From: Styela clava
Taxonomy: Eukaryota > Chordata > Ascidiacea > Stolidobranchia > Styelidae
DNA: 64,000 nucleotides
Direction of reading: 5' to 3'
Assembly: GCF_964204865.1 (NCBI RefSeq)
Contig: NC_135259.1
Coordinates: 2,976,001-3,040,000 of the forward strand
The notes beneath the pieces were generated by a model, which saw nothing but the letters and a program-made list of their open reading frames with translations, made no database searches and had not been told where the DNA came from. A program made the position numbers and the translations under genes. Shown in pieces: positions 47,825 through 59,700 of the stretch. Numbering within the stretch: position 1 is the stretch's first letter; every line of letters begins with the position of its first letter.

Positions 47825-50800
47825 TATGATTGTTGGAAGTTTTGTTACTTTTAACTTTGCTATTTATCCTGTAAGAAATTGAACTGATTTTTTTAAATTT
47901 ATTTTCTTAACAAGGGGCAATTTTTCGAAATGCTTGATAATCTTCGGAGACTCTAGCTTTAAATGGAAACACCCTATCGAAACAAACCCTAGGAAGCTAG
48001 GCTACCCAGTATATTTATACACAGGAAAAAATACATGGTTCACAATATAATATGACTTAAAGTGGCAATAAATCTGTTGTCTATTTTTATGACATCGAAA
48101 TAATAGGTATTTGAGAAAGTCAATATTAATCTGGATGAAAAAATCCAGGTCATATGGGCATCCACTATTTGCGCACTGTGTTCAATTTGAAACATATCTT
48201 TACAACCGGAATTTTTGACGTCCGTTTTTTATATACGTATTATGGAAGGTTATAGGACTTTTTACGACGAAAATTTCGGTAGCATAAACTTTTGAACTTT
48301 AACTGAAAAATATTTGACGACTACCTTTGATAAATAATAAGCGTAACATTATCGAGAGCTTAACTCTATGAGAGACACAAGTGGCAACAGATGTAAAATA
48401 GTGATTTTTCATAATGTGCTACAATGCAAGTAATGAACAATTGTGTCAAAAGGTGGAAGTGGTAAATGCAATGGAAAGCGTGAATGTACATTTGTTTACT
48501 AACGAACTTATAATAAGTAACATTTAATGGAAAAGTCACATTGGTTTCTAACTTGAATCAAAAATGATATTCCGATTTTGGACGGAGATCAAAAATGTGT
48601 TTTAACCGCAAATCGTAGTCATCACTGTTGAGGTCCCCATAAAAAATGTGGTTTTGCTTCCCGTGGCGTTTAATTCGAACTAAAATCTGTTTTTAATAAA
48701 CGTGTGTCAGGGGTTGTTGATATTCGTTTAAAGGTGGTTTTGTTTTTGATATTTGGTCAAAACAAGGTAACACGCACTAAGTCAGAAACTAATGAGACTG
48801 ATTATTGAGCAAAAAAGTGTCAAAAGCTATACTGAGATTATAATGAATCATGGTATAGCATTGCGCGTTAATAAATACCGATTGGCTCGAGACTTGAAGA
48901 AGTTCATTTCAATACAATCAGGAAAACGGTTGTGAGGTAGTAGTGAATTCCACATAACTGGGGGTTCTCGGTAAAACCTTTATGCATAAATTCATTTCTG
49001 TCTGGTATGTACGGTGACAAAAAAACGGAGTTCGGAGTTCTGACGCTAATTGGAAGCCAGTCAAAGTTTTGTATTCATTTTCGAATATGAATCTAGGAAG
49101 TTTTGTCACAAACTGGGTTTCCTATCGCAGTACTCGTTATGTTGGCCAATATCATTTGGCAGTATACAATGCTGATGTATTGTATACACGTCCATATATA
49201 CGTCCAGTATTAATCGGATTTGATACACGTATAGGGGCTACGCGAGATATTCGTTTACTTTCTAAAATACTAACTTGGCTAATTCTGTAAGTGTTCAAAG
49301 AAGCAATCTAACATCTAAATATGGCAACAAGAAGGTAGTTCAAATATGGCATGATCTATAAGTTCTAATAGATCATTTTCATTTAATTTTATAATTTTTT
49401 GTGGGCCTTTTATTGATCACTTCTGTTCCATGTTTGCGTCAAACTTACAATGAGAATGATATGATATCTAAAATTGTGTGATTCCTTATTTTAATATTTG
49501 GGAATACCCTTTTACACCTCGATTAAGTTCGTAATGCTGAACATAACAGTGAATAAGTTATGCAGATTAGTGGTACAATGTCTAAAGTACCGAAGAGAAT
49601 TCCGATATATCTCACTATTAATTATATATGAGAAGAGAACTTAATGTAGTCATCAAAGCGCTCGCCCGCTTTCTTGTACTTTGTGGTTGACTCTTTTCTT
49701 CGCAAAGAGTAATGCCCGTAGTAAACTGTAGTCCCCGAGCAGAATGGAAGCAGCGTTTCAATTCTTTGTCATGCATTTCATTGTCAATTGAAATTACTCA
49801 ATAGCTCGAACCTCTGGTGCGATCCAGATATAAATATGAATTTGTAAATTAACTCTTTCCACATGGGCATGACTGGAAAAATTATTCGAAACATTTTTAG
49901 ACGAAATTTATTTCCCACTACCAGCGATTTTGGTCTATTGCAGACCTATGAGAGGTCTTATCATAAATCTAAAGGCATGGCCATGACTAGAAGAATCATG
50001 TAGATCCTTCTTAGGTCAAACTTTTTTTCTTCCGCCCCCAGTCACGCTTCAGTGGTTTCTGTTCACATCTCGAGAATGGTAATAGATAGGGGTGCTATAT
50101 TTGTGTCAACAAGGTAATTGAAGTGAAGTTTACGACAAAAAATTATTGTCACGGTTGAGTGATCACGCACCTTAAAATTGATTACTCACTCCTATTAGGA
50201 GTGATCAGTTTATCAAAACAACCCGATGGACTAAAGGCGTCGAGGGCAACGCCCATTCGTCGGCGCAACGATTTTCGTTTTCGTACATCTATCAAACACC
50301 CAACTGAGCCTCTTCTTTTCACTTCATCTACTTTTCCTTATTATTCCCCGCGCGGAATGGAAATGAAAAATGCATACAATACCTAAATTTTACTACTTAT
50401 CCATACTATGTTTTCTGACGAAATGAACGCTCTATGATGAGTACATGAAAAGCAAATCAAAATTAAAAGTGTATACTTAATTTTGAGACACCCTGTATAT
50501 GTAGTGAGGCAGGACCAGGCTGAATAAGTCAGTCAAAAAGATATTTGCCCAACATCGATCTTCTGTCATGACTTAAAAGCTCTCGTGCGGAGTGAAATTC
50601 CTCAAATACAAAGCAAAGAACGCACAGCATGCGAATCCCACTGGTTCACAGTGTGGATTGTTAGTTGGGTTGGTAGTTGGCAGTACCCCTTGAAATTAAT
50701 ATTTTGAGGTCTCTAAACATGTGGATCGCGTAGAAATCTAAATAGGCAGATGCGCTTACTCAAGCAGTTTTCTGCAGTTGAGGTTTGCATGCTGTTGCAT

Positions 50801-52148
50801 GGAAAAATAGAGAGAAATCTGCTGTACCAGGGCAATGAAACTATATGGGTTTTGTCCTGTTACTGATCTTCTACAGTCAATGCTAACTTGCTTCGAGGGT
50901 GAGTTGCCTATATCAAGCATTGATCAGGTATCTGGAATAATCGAGGTTTGCTTCAGAAATCGAGGCAAGTTCCCGAACGGATTAACCGGAATTGCAAAAT
51001 TGTTGTACATCATAAACAGAACAAAGCAAATTCTTTCTCTATTATATGATATTTGGCTTCGGTGGGAGATGTGGTTTTGAAAACAAGGGCGACTAGTTTC
51101 GCTAAGTGTTGCAGCGCTTGCGTACTCGATGGCTCTCGAAAAAAACGTTTTATCATCTTTCACATTACTCAGCCATTTTAAAACAAGATGTTGTGTAAGT
51201 GATTCGAAGGCGTTCACAACAGAATCAGAAATTACAAATCGGCCACACTTGATCAAGAGGCGAATTTTCGAGGAAAAATTAGGTTTCCACTTGACATAAT
51301 AATGCAAACACCTCTGTTGAGTATCATTCATTAAGTTCTATCCAGTGAATACATCAGTGAGCAAATTCTCAACCAAACCAAACATTGGATCGTAGCTTTA
51401 GCTAAGAATTTTAATGCAGTGCAAGAAGTCTCACGCATTTTTCAGACAAGCGTGTGGTGGGGTTTAAATATTCTGGAATTAGTACTCGTACTTGTACAAT
51501 TCAGTTTTATTTTTTGCGTTCAACAAGCATGTAGATAGAAGTATTGGAGAGAAATTTAATTACAAAAGCATAGTCATTAAAATGGGTAATCGATTAATGG
51601 CTGACACATCGCACAAAACCTGACGATATATATTTTCGATAGACCTGACTCCTTCATAGCTCTCGTCCGAAAAGTGTAAAGTAGCCCTTCTAGACATCGA
51701 TAAGTGCCAAATCCAAAGCTCTCAATTTTGAAGATTCTCTCGATTGTATCACCAAATTTACTTCAATTTGTAACGTAAAGACAACTTTCCGGTTTCCCAC
51801 TCAAGCTTATTATTAATTGATAGATTGCATCACACAATTTCACATCGTTTATCACTGTTGGATTTGATACTGCAACATATATTTGTCAATTAAATAGCAA
51901 ATACTTCCATTTCCTCTACGATCATGAAGATATTTACGATTATGAGTCTCCTTTGCATAATTCCACTTGCGTATTCTTGCGATTTCTTTCTGTTACTAGG
52001 ACAAAATCATATTATAGAGTGTCATCATTAAGTAATTCAAATACGTATGATAAAACTTTATCTGGTATTGCGTTGTCCACTATATCATTTTCCGCTTGAT
52101 ATAACGTGATTGAATAATGCTTCAAATTGTTTCGAGCTCGTTGCTGGT
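47825..52148. other. Intergenic, no gene recognised; small repeats
   Basis: Upstream of the sulfatase gene, so its promoter should be just above 47824; no TATA element was convincing. It contains a mariner-type end fragment at 50385-50510. The minus-strand frame 51331-50924 (135 codons) has no recognised family, and its surroundings look repeat-derived. Confidence 0.4.
50385..50510. mobile_element. Mariner-type end fragment
   Basis: The right end reads CAGGGTGTCTCAAAATTAAG in reverse and is followed by TATATG. About 120 bp match, in opposite orientation, the left end of 43933-44522, including CATAGTATGGATAAGTAGTA (reverse). The other end and the coding centre are missing. Confidence 0.6.
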
Positions 52149-52302
52149 TGACTTCACGTATACCTGACCATATCGCAATCGTTCAGTCATATTTACTTCA
52201 TGACAGTCACCAGCAGAAAACATCTCGGGGATGACAAGAGGATTCTGATCATTTGCGTCACAAGCAAGGATTATGCGGTGACACCTAGTGTTAATTTCCC
52301 GG
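52149..52302 (-). pseudogene. Relic of a fibronectin-III exon
   Basis: Clearly similar to exon 3959-4225 of the FnIII gene over about 150 bp: shared blocks include TACCTGACCATATCG, CATATTTACTTCAT, AGTCACCAGCAGAAAAC and GATGACAAGAGGATTC. Differences include a 2-nt insertion and two 3-nt deletions, so the frame is broken. No flanking FnIII exons are seen nearby. It is a dispersed exon copy or the last trace of a decayed paralogue. Confidence 0.72.
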
Positions 52303-53489
52303 TTCTAATATTATATTATGCAACTTGGAATAATTATTTCATTGTATTTCATTGTATTGTTTTCATTGTACACGATTTTCATTGTACACGAAATGCACCT
52401 ATAGATCGTTTTGTTAAGTTGTTGTTGTTGTTGATAGTATTCCTCTTAGTATTTTTTTCTTTGCTACTTGTTGTTGTTGTAAGGAAATCGCTTTTCTCTT
52501 TAATTACTGGACTCTTATTTTTTTAAATTTTAAGTGGTTAAAGATTGTTGTTGCTGCTACAAGGCTATTATTCTTTATTTCAAAAATTTCTGCGAGCTCT
52601 AGTCTATGAGACTCATTTTGAACTTTGAACTTTTGTGTGATGATGCCATCGAAATTAAAAATAGCTGCAAAAGAATTTTTCAATATTGGTGTGGCGGTTC
52701 CTCGATTGCGTTTCAGTAATCTGGTGGTAAGCGAAGTCTGGAGTTTTTGATAATGAAGACTACCTGTACTGTAAAAGACTTTATACCACTTCGTTTTAGT
52801 CTTCGTGTTCATATATTTGAGCATCTCTCTTGCATTATTGTCTATTGCTGGTATTTTATAAGTCACTATCACACGATTTTTCCTATACCGATTGCGTTAA
52901 TTATTATTAGGGATTTATTCGAAAAGAATTGCTTTAAACAATTGTTTTAAATCAAGTTATATGGCTGTAATGTTCGATTTATTTGTATTAAATAGGTCGA
53001 AACTAGAACGAGAAAAATAAATGTAAAAACGTTCCTTATTCGCAGTAAACTCTTTGAAACGCCACAAATGTCGACGACTTAACCATACTCGCCTTCTCAA
53101 GCTGTATCGCAATTCGTCCACAAACTTGATTGGTGGAGGAAGGCGCAACCAATAAGCCATTACGTGAACTTTCCTGCGATGGCGAAGAGTCCAGCAATCT
53201 TCTTGCACATTGTCACATATCTCATGGGATTCGAACACGGACCGGATATACCATTAGGTAAGGTGGGCTAAAATCAATAAATCTCGAGGGGAATTGCTTG
53301 TTCCGGAATAATGCCAGTTTAGAACTTTATAGATCTCATATTTTTCATTCAGGTTAATATTTCTTGTTTCAACTATTTGCAGTTTAAAAGATTAAAAAAA
53401 AGAAATACATTGACCGAATAAATGAATTTGTTGTATAGCTTTGAAAAACTTGACTGAACATTTTTTACCGTAATAATGCTTTTGTGTTA

Positions 53490-54010
53490 TGAAACAAAAT
53501 ATCGATATAAAAGTATATATAAATGTTTCCCCGAACATCAATTTCCTTGTTTATTTCCGTAGCAATTACAAATCAGAAATAAGTTATCAAAGACGTAACA
53601 ATTGGAACTTATGCCGCCACTCAGACACTTCTTCCGCTCAGACAGGTATTCAAGCGTGGTTGTTAACATTGCCTCTTTTTGGTAGTTTTTCGTGTTGTTT
53701 TCCAGTTTTTAGTTGTGTTTTTAAAAAATAACTATCAAATAACTTAATTATCGTTGTGTCCTCTGAGGACCTTTAGTTTAGTTACAATAATCAAAAATTG
53801 ATACCGCAAACGTTGCGATAGACTAGCCTAAAATTAGCTATCAGTACCTATTAGTATCATTATTAGTATCAGTACCTAGCGGCACGTGGTTTCTTGTTTT
53901 AAATAAAAATGAACATGTGAGCCATAGTTTGTAAACACCGACTCTCTAAGACAGCGTTAAAAATTTGCAATGATAAAGTATAAGGAGAATCTTTTTCAGG
54001 GGCCATCTTT
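53490..54010. mobile_element. Diverged relic of the copy-A hAT family
   Basis: It shares ordered blocks with 24240-24740 inside the 2.1-kb hAT element: TTTCCTTGTTTA, CACTCAGACA.., TTCAAGCGTGGTTGT, TTTTTAGTTGT, CAATCAAAAATT, GATAGACTAG and AAAGTAT.GGAGAAT. No termini were identified. It is an older, decayed member of the family. Confidence 0.55.
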
Positions 54011-54344
54011 TCGGGGAAACGTCCATATTACTTCATCTAAGCAGCAATCAATGTAGCCATCATTATATCTGATTTTTACTATGCCAGTTCTCACTAAAAA
54101 CAAGTATTATAATGTAGGGTTTTGTGGTGACATGACGTTTTGTATGTATGTATTACTTGTAGCTAAAATTTTGTAATTCAAGCAATTTTAAAACGTGCGT
54201 GCGATGTCATAATACCTAAATTTGAAAGTTTATTATTACGTCATAACAGATTAGTTTTAACGTCAATTAGAATATCGCAGGGTGTCTCGTCGTCTAAATC
54301 CAGCCCTGAATCGACCCTACGTAGATTGTTGCTGATCCAAGAAT

Positions 54345-54530
54345 TTTTTCCATTATTCTATTAACGCCATTGTTTTGCCAAATTTAGACGATGGGCAGGT
54401 CTCTGATACAATTGTTTTTGGATTGTAGTAGGCCCGTAAGCCATGATTTTTCTTGCCTTTATTACTCGAAGCGTAGCTAACGATAAAGTTACGCGGTGAA
54501 AGTCAAAGTAAAAAAGTTTTCTGACATTTT
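54345..54530. repeat. Interspersed repeat copy 2 (partner at 3650-3890)
   Basis: See the partner entry. The shared order of blocks and shared orientation indicate an interspersed repeat rather than a local duplication. Here the TRNA-like B-box flank is not obvious. Confidence 0.45.
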
Positions 54531-56710
54531 TGAAACTAATATTCTGGCAGCATTTGCAGCTGCCAAAACACAACATTTTGGAGTTGTTTCACGGCGATGC
54601 AGGGGGTATTTCCATAAAACATATAAAAGATATAGAAAAATTTTGATTTAAAACAATCCATTGTTTTGTTGTGACATAAATGAAAAAAATAATGTTAATG
54701 CATATTGCGCCACCCACCGTATATTTTACATTAATTTTGTGTTATTGATTCGTTTATCAAATGCATTGTCCACTTTAAGGTACATCAGGTATGAAGCTCC
54801 CTCCATTCAACAAGACCGTTAAAATATTAACAAATATTGGCATATAAATTACAAATTTCTTCATCAATTAACATTATTGCTGACCACTGACTGAGAAAAT
54901 GAAATAAACATCAATGCGAATGTCAATAGAACTGACGACAGCGTTCCATCAACGGGAATTACATCATAATTTGTTTGTCACTAGACAACCAAAAAGCTGT
55001 CAAGTAGCCAAGATTGATGCGCAATAGGAATTTCGCCCACACGACAGGCATCACTTCATGCTTCCAAGGATTTATGAAAATATAACTAAGGTGTAACCCA
55101 ATAGCCAAGATCAAAAAGTATAACTCTGTGATTCCGTTTTATTTCGTTTCCAATAACAACAACAATTCACCAAGACACAGCCTAATCGAATTTGTAGCAC
55201 AAAGCGCAATTACATAACATTCATAGCTGATATTTTATAATCGAGAAATTGAGGGCGAAGAAATATTAAGACCAATGGACGCATATATCAGTTGTAAATA
55301 TAGCACACAATCATATAAATGAAGGCGTGGATAACTATAGTGACATTGCTAACGCTTCCTCGACGTTCCATTCAAATAAGAATTCCATTACCAGATAATA
55401 CAGGCTGTCTAACTTATTTATTTACGTAAGAGACATGACTTAAAAGAAGCTGTCATTGTGTGATACATCAAAGCCTAAACAAGACGAAGGTAATGTATTC
55501 ATGGCCCATGGTCGCCCGATCTGATTAAAATCCTGTGGAGCAAAACATTTATCAAGGGCGATACGTGTTATCTTCAGCACTCGATGCCAACGCGCAGCTG
55601 TCACTGCACAGTGTCATACGCAATTTGCATGCATGCTATGTACGGCATTCGTAAGCCCAGGGGAGTAGTCTCATCTAGAAGCATTGTCGTTTTCTCTGTT
55701 CTGCAATGAATGAAGTTTTTGAGATCATAAACAAAAGAATTAGAAATTCTTTGTTATAAAAGAAAGAGTCTTCATTATGAAAAGTATGTTTGACTTTGAT
55801 ATGGTATTATGTTAAGTCTCCACAATGGGTCTATCGGTATAATGTTGTTAATCATTCGGTGTTATTATATGGTTGTCGAGTTCTCTCCTTGTCAGTATAT
55901 TATTGCTTGTATCCCGTTGGAGATATCATTTAGTCATATACTTCATTAGAAGTGATTAGGTTTGGGTGTTTCGATAAATAGTGAAATTTGTTTAGTAGTT
56001 TTTCAGTTATTTTGATTCTAAAAAGTCGAAAATCTATTGTAATGAGTAATGACAAACAATTGATACGATTTTGATATACGGAATTTCACAACATTTGTTG
56101 ACAGAAAAAATCTCAACACTAAAGTTCAGAATTGACTAAGTACGAGAATAGAGAAATTCTTTTAGGTTTAAAAATTAAAGAAATGGCAAAATATACCAAT
56201 TGAATAGCAACGGAAATTAGACGTATTGGCAACAATATATATTTAGTCTATAAGTAATCAAGTAAAATTATTTTTTTTTCGTACATGAAATACGAGTAAT
56301 TTAATTTTACTATTAACTATGGCCTGTCATCTACCATGTTTGAGGTGAATATATTTAGATACAGGGATAAGCAGTAGTTTATCATAATAAAGAAATTGTT
56401 TGATAGAGCATTACGTTTTAAGGTTAAGATGTGCCATCAATCATGAATATTAAGAAAACGATAAACCACAAAGCAAGTTTTTTTCAAACGAGAAAGTACA
56501 CTTCATATTATAGGTAATCTTGTTGAGACGAGAGGTATACAGTATATACAGTTTGCTGGTGCGTTAGTGATCTACTGAAAAACAAGTTTACCATTTTTTC
56601 AACATGAAATACAGATCCCGATTATTTGTCTACTAAGATCATACTTAACAAATAGGTATTTTGAGACTTCTATAATTTTGGTTGAAAGTACATTATCTGA
56701 GAGAAGCAGT
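54531..56710. other. Intergenic upstream of the four-repeat protein gene
   Basis: No exon recognised. Additional 5' exons of the downstream gene could lie here; a possible acceptor TAG/GTATTTTG is at 56653-56655, and the frame of the first recognised exon stays open upstream of the chosen ATG. Confidence 0.35.
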
Positions 56711-59700
56711 ATGTCGTCACCGACAGCGAATTTGGAACCTACTGACTATCAAACTCATGAACCCGAACGCACAGAACTAAGATCGGATACTTTGCGACGA
56801 AACTATGGAGATGTAACACCGTATGGAACGCTTCCCAAACAAGGTTCTTGTGAAGATCATGACGATGCTGATCAGATTGAGCGAGATGAGATAGGTCGAC
56901 TATCGCCTACGAAAGATACTGCTACTCGTCGTCACGTTTCTCCAACTATGGCATCATCAACTGGAACCATGAGATCATCAGGATCCCAAGGAACAACTTT
57001 AAGAAGATCGAAGGGTGGGTTTTATACTCGCTCGGAAGAAGAAGCCGCGCCCATGCAAAATCTGGGATATATCGATTTTATGCCTAAAAAGAAGCACCAA
57101 TCCATTCAAGCATCTAAAAACTACCATGGCTTTTCGTAAGTAATTTTCCGTTTGATTTCATACGAATATTTGATTTGAGTATTTTACTAAATAGCTAATT
57201 GTTGTTTGTGCTATTACAAAAATAAAAATTGATAATTTTATGAAAACTATATATCGTTGCGGTAACACAAACACACATGTAATTGAAGAAGGATTAGGTG
57301 AAAACCTCAAACATATAAATTGTTGGTAACGATAATACCCAAATTGTAGAATCATGATTGTCTTAAATCTGAGTATGCATTCCACGTTCAAGGTGCTTTT
57401 CATACCTCTTCAAATATGCCTCCAACGTTTATAGTTCTAAACAAAAATTAGCAAAAATTTATAGACAATTTTATCACGTTGAACTTTTGTATTTGAAGTA
57501 TTTATTGACAATATCTGTCTAGTATTAGCTAACATAAACCAGTCGGTATTGTTAAGATATTTCGAATTTCTGTACGTGTTTTCACCAAGTTTTGCCATGA
57601 GGTACACCTTTTCGTTCATCTTGTTTTTATATTTTTATAGTTCGTGCGTAACAGAAGCTAATAAATTCTTGGAACAGAATCCACATATTCAAATAAAAAA
57701 TTGTGAGAGTTTGTATCAAAGATTAGATCACAATCACAGAGTCAATCCCGAATCAACAACATCACATGATCGATCCTACGTTATAGGATTGAGGTGAGGG
57801 TTATAAGTTTAGTATTTTGTTTGTCAATTGTAAAGCTAGAAAGCGCTCAAGTGATGAAAACTAGGGTCAGATTGTGACAGAAAACGATATCGAAGATAAT
57901 ATTCCCACGTATTTATTATTTCGGTACATGTAGCGCCATGAACCAATCGAGCGAAACAGTACTGAATTTCTTTTAACTTACTACTATATACCGACTATCA
58001 TTGAATATATCAGAGTAGGTCATTTTGCACATTTCAAAATTAATAATTTTAACTTTCAATTTACAACTATTTCCATTTTTGTTGTTTTATATGCTGCACA
58101 ACCGAATATTATGCTATTTATTATTTCAAATCTTGTAAAAAATAGAGGGTCTTTCAATACAGAATGACAGACGTTATCTGCCAGAACAACCAAGCAAATC
58201 TGCCATTTGTCAGTGTCTTTTTTAATACCTAAGTCCTAAAGGATTATCATAAATTACATTTGCATTGCTAGGCTCTGGTATAGTTTGCCTGAAGTAACAG
58301 AAAACGAAGTTTTTGTTGCACCCGAATCAATTGCACCATCAGATGAAACTCAAACAACGTCAGTACCTACGACGTCATCTTCCCAAAGCTCGGATACTCA
58401 CTCGAACAAAGAGAGAAATGCTAGAAAACTCTGCTACATGAACATTTTACCTGAGAGCACAAACAAGGATAAAAATACAACTACCATGCCGAAACATCGA
58501 GATCGACCGCCTTTCACTGGCATAAAAAGTACGCTGCGAAAATTGAACGAGGCAATATCTAAAAATCAGATAACGGGTAAGCTGTCTATATGTCATTCCT
58601 AATAATTTCGTTTATTTTATATTGTGTAAAATGTACGATATGAAGCAGGCGCAGGGATTGCATGTTGTTAGACATCAAAATTATACCCAGTCCATGCCTC
58701 CGAAAACAAATAACTGGCTAACTAATCCTATACCCGACCTGGACTGGTAACCGGACGAGCGGCCGTGGTTCGCCATAGGATTAAGCCGTCCCATCGGCTT
58801 TCCTCTCCCCCGGGATAAATATGTAATTCCTATCCTAACCGTGACTGTGAGCAAACTGTGTGGCTGTCTTCAATAATAGTTTAAGGCAGGGGTGTGCAAC
58901 CTGCTTGCAATGCCCTAACAGCTATAGTTTGTGCGAAAGAACAACGAATGTCATAAGATCAATAATCAAAGTTTTGTGCCTGCCACTACTAGAAAGCCTA
59001 TGTTAAATAAAAGTGCGGCCCGCGGTTTCACACAGTTATGTGTATCTGGACTACTTGTATTAACCGCACCGCCGCGACAGCACGGTATATGTGTTATTTT
59101 TTTTTTTACATAGGTTAACAAAAAACGCTTGCTGTGCTCGTTCAGTCCCTCGTGGACTCCGGTCCAATCCAAAAAGGCATCGCAATTTGGCTTGTGGCTA
59201 ACACATCTTGCGTTCAATAACAAGCCATGCGAGTTTGTTTGTTTTCATATTATTTGGATGTAGAGAGTACAGTTTCAAAGTATAAATAGTTCCAAACAAG
59301 ACTCATTTTATGAGTTAGGATTTTAAGTTTGATTTTTCCCAAAGAAACATAATTTGACAGATTGACAAAAATTTGTAAACCACACGCTCATTCTTGTCTT
59401 TAGTCAAAAACAAAATTGACATAATCGATGTTTTTCTCGAGTCTTACATTTGTCAATTAGTAAGTTGTTTCCCAGAGAGACAGCCACTTCAAAACTTTGG
59501 TTAACATGTCACGTCTGTAAAACAGATAACACAAATATTAAAAATAAACGTGATCTTTTTTGATTGGCCAGCTTTTAACCTAGAATGAATGCCAAGACCT
59601 AAACTGAATACGCTGAATTTAAGCTTGATAGATTTGGGGATAGATTATACACTCAGTCTTTAAGCAAAAATGAACTCGCCGATGACAACAGCTGTAACTA

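Noticed and set aside
49069-49290. 73-codon plus-strand frame
   Set aside because: No family resemblance and no supporting splice or promoter signals.
50924-51331. 135-codon minus-strand frame
   Set aside because: No recognisable motif, no splice context, and the region looks repeat-derived; could be a transposase relic but I cannot support that.
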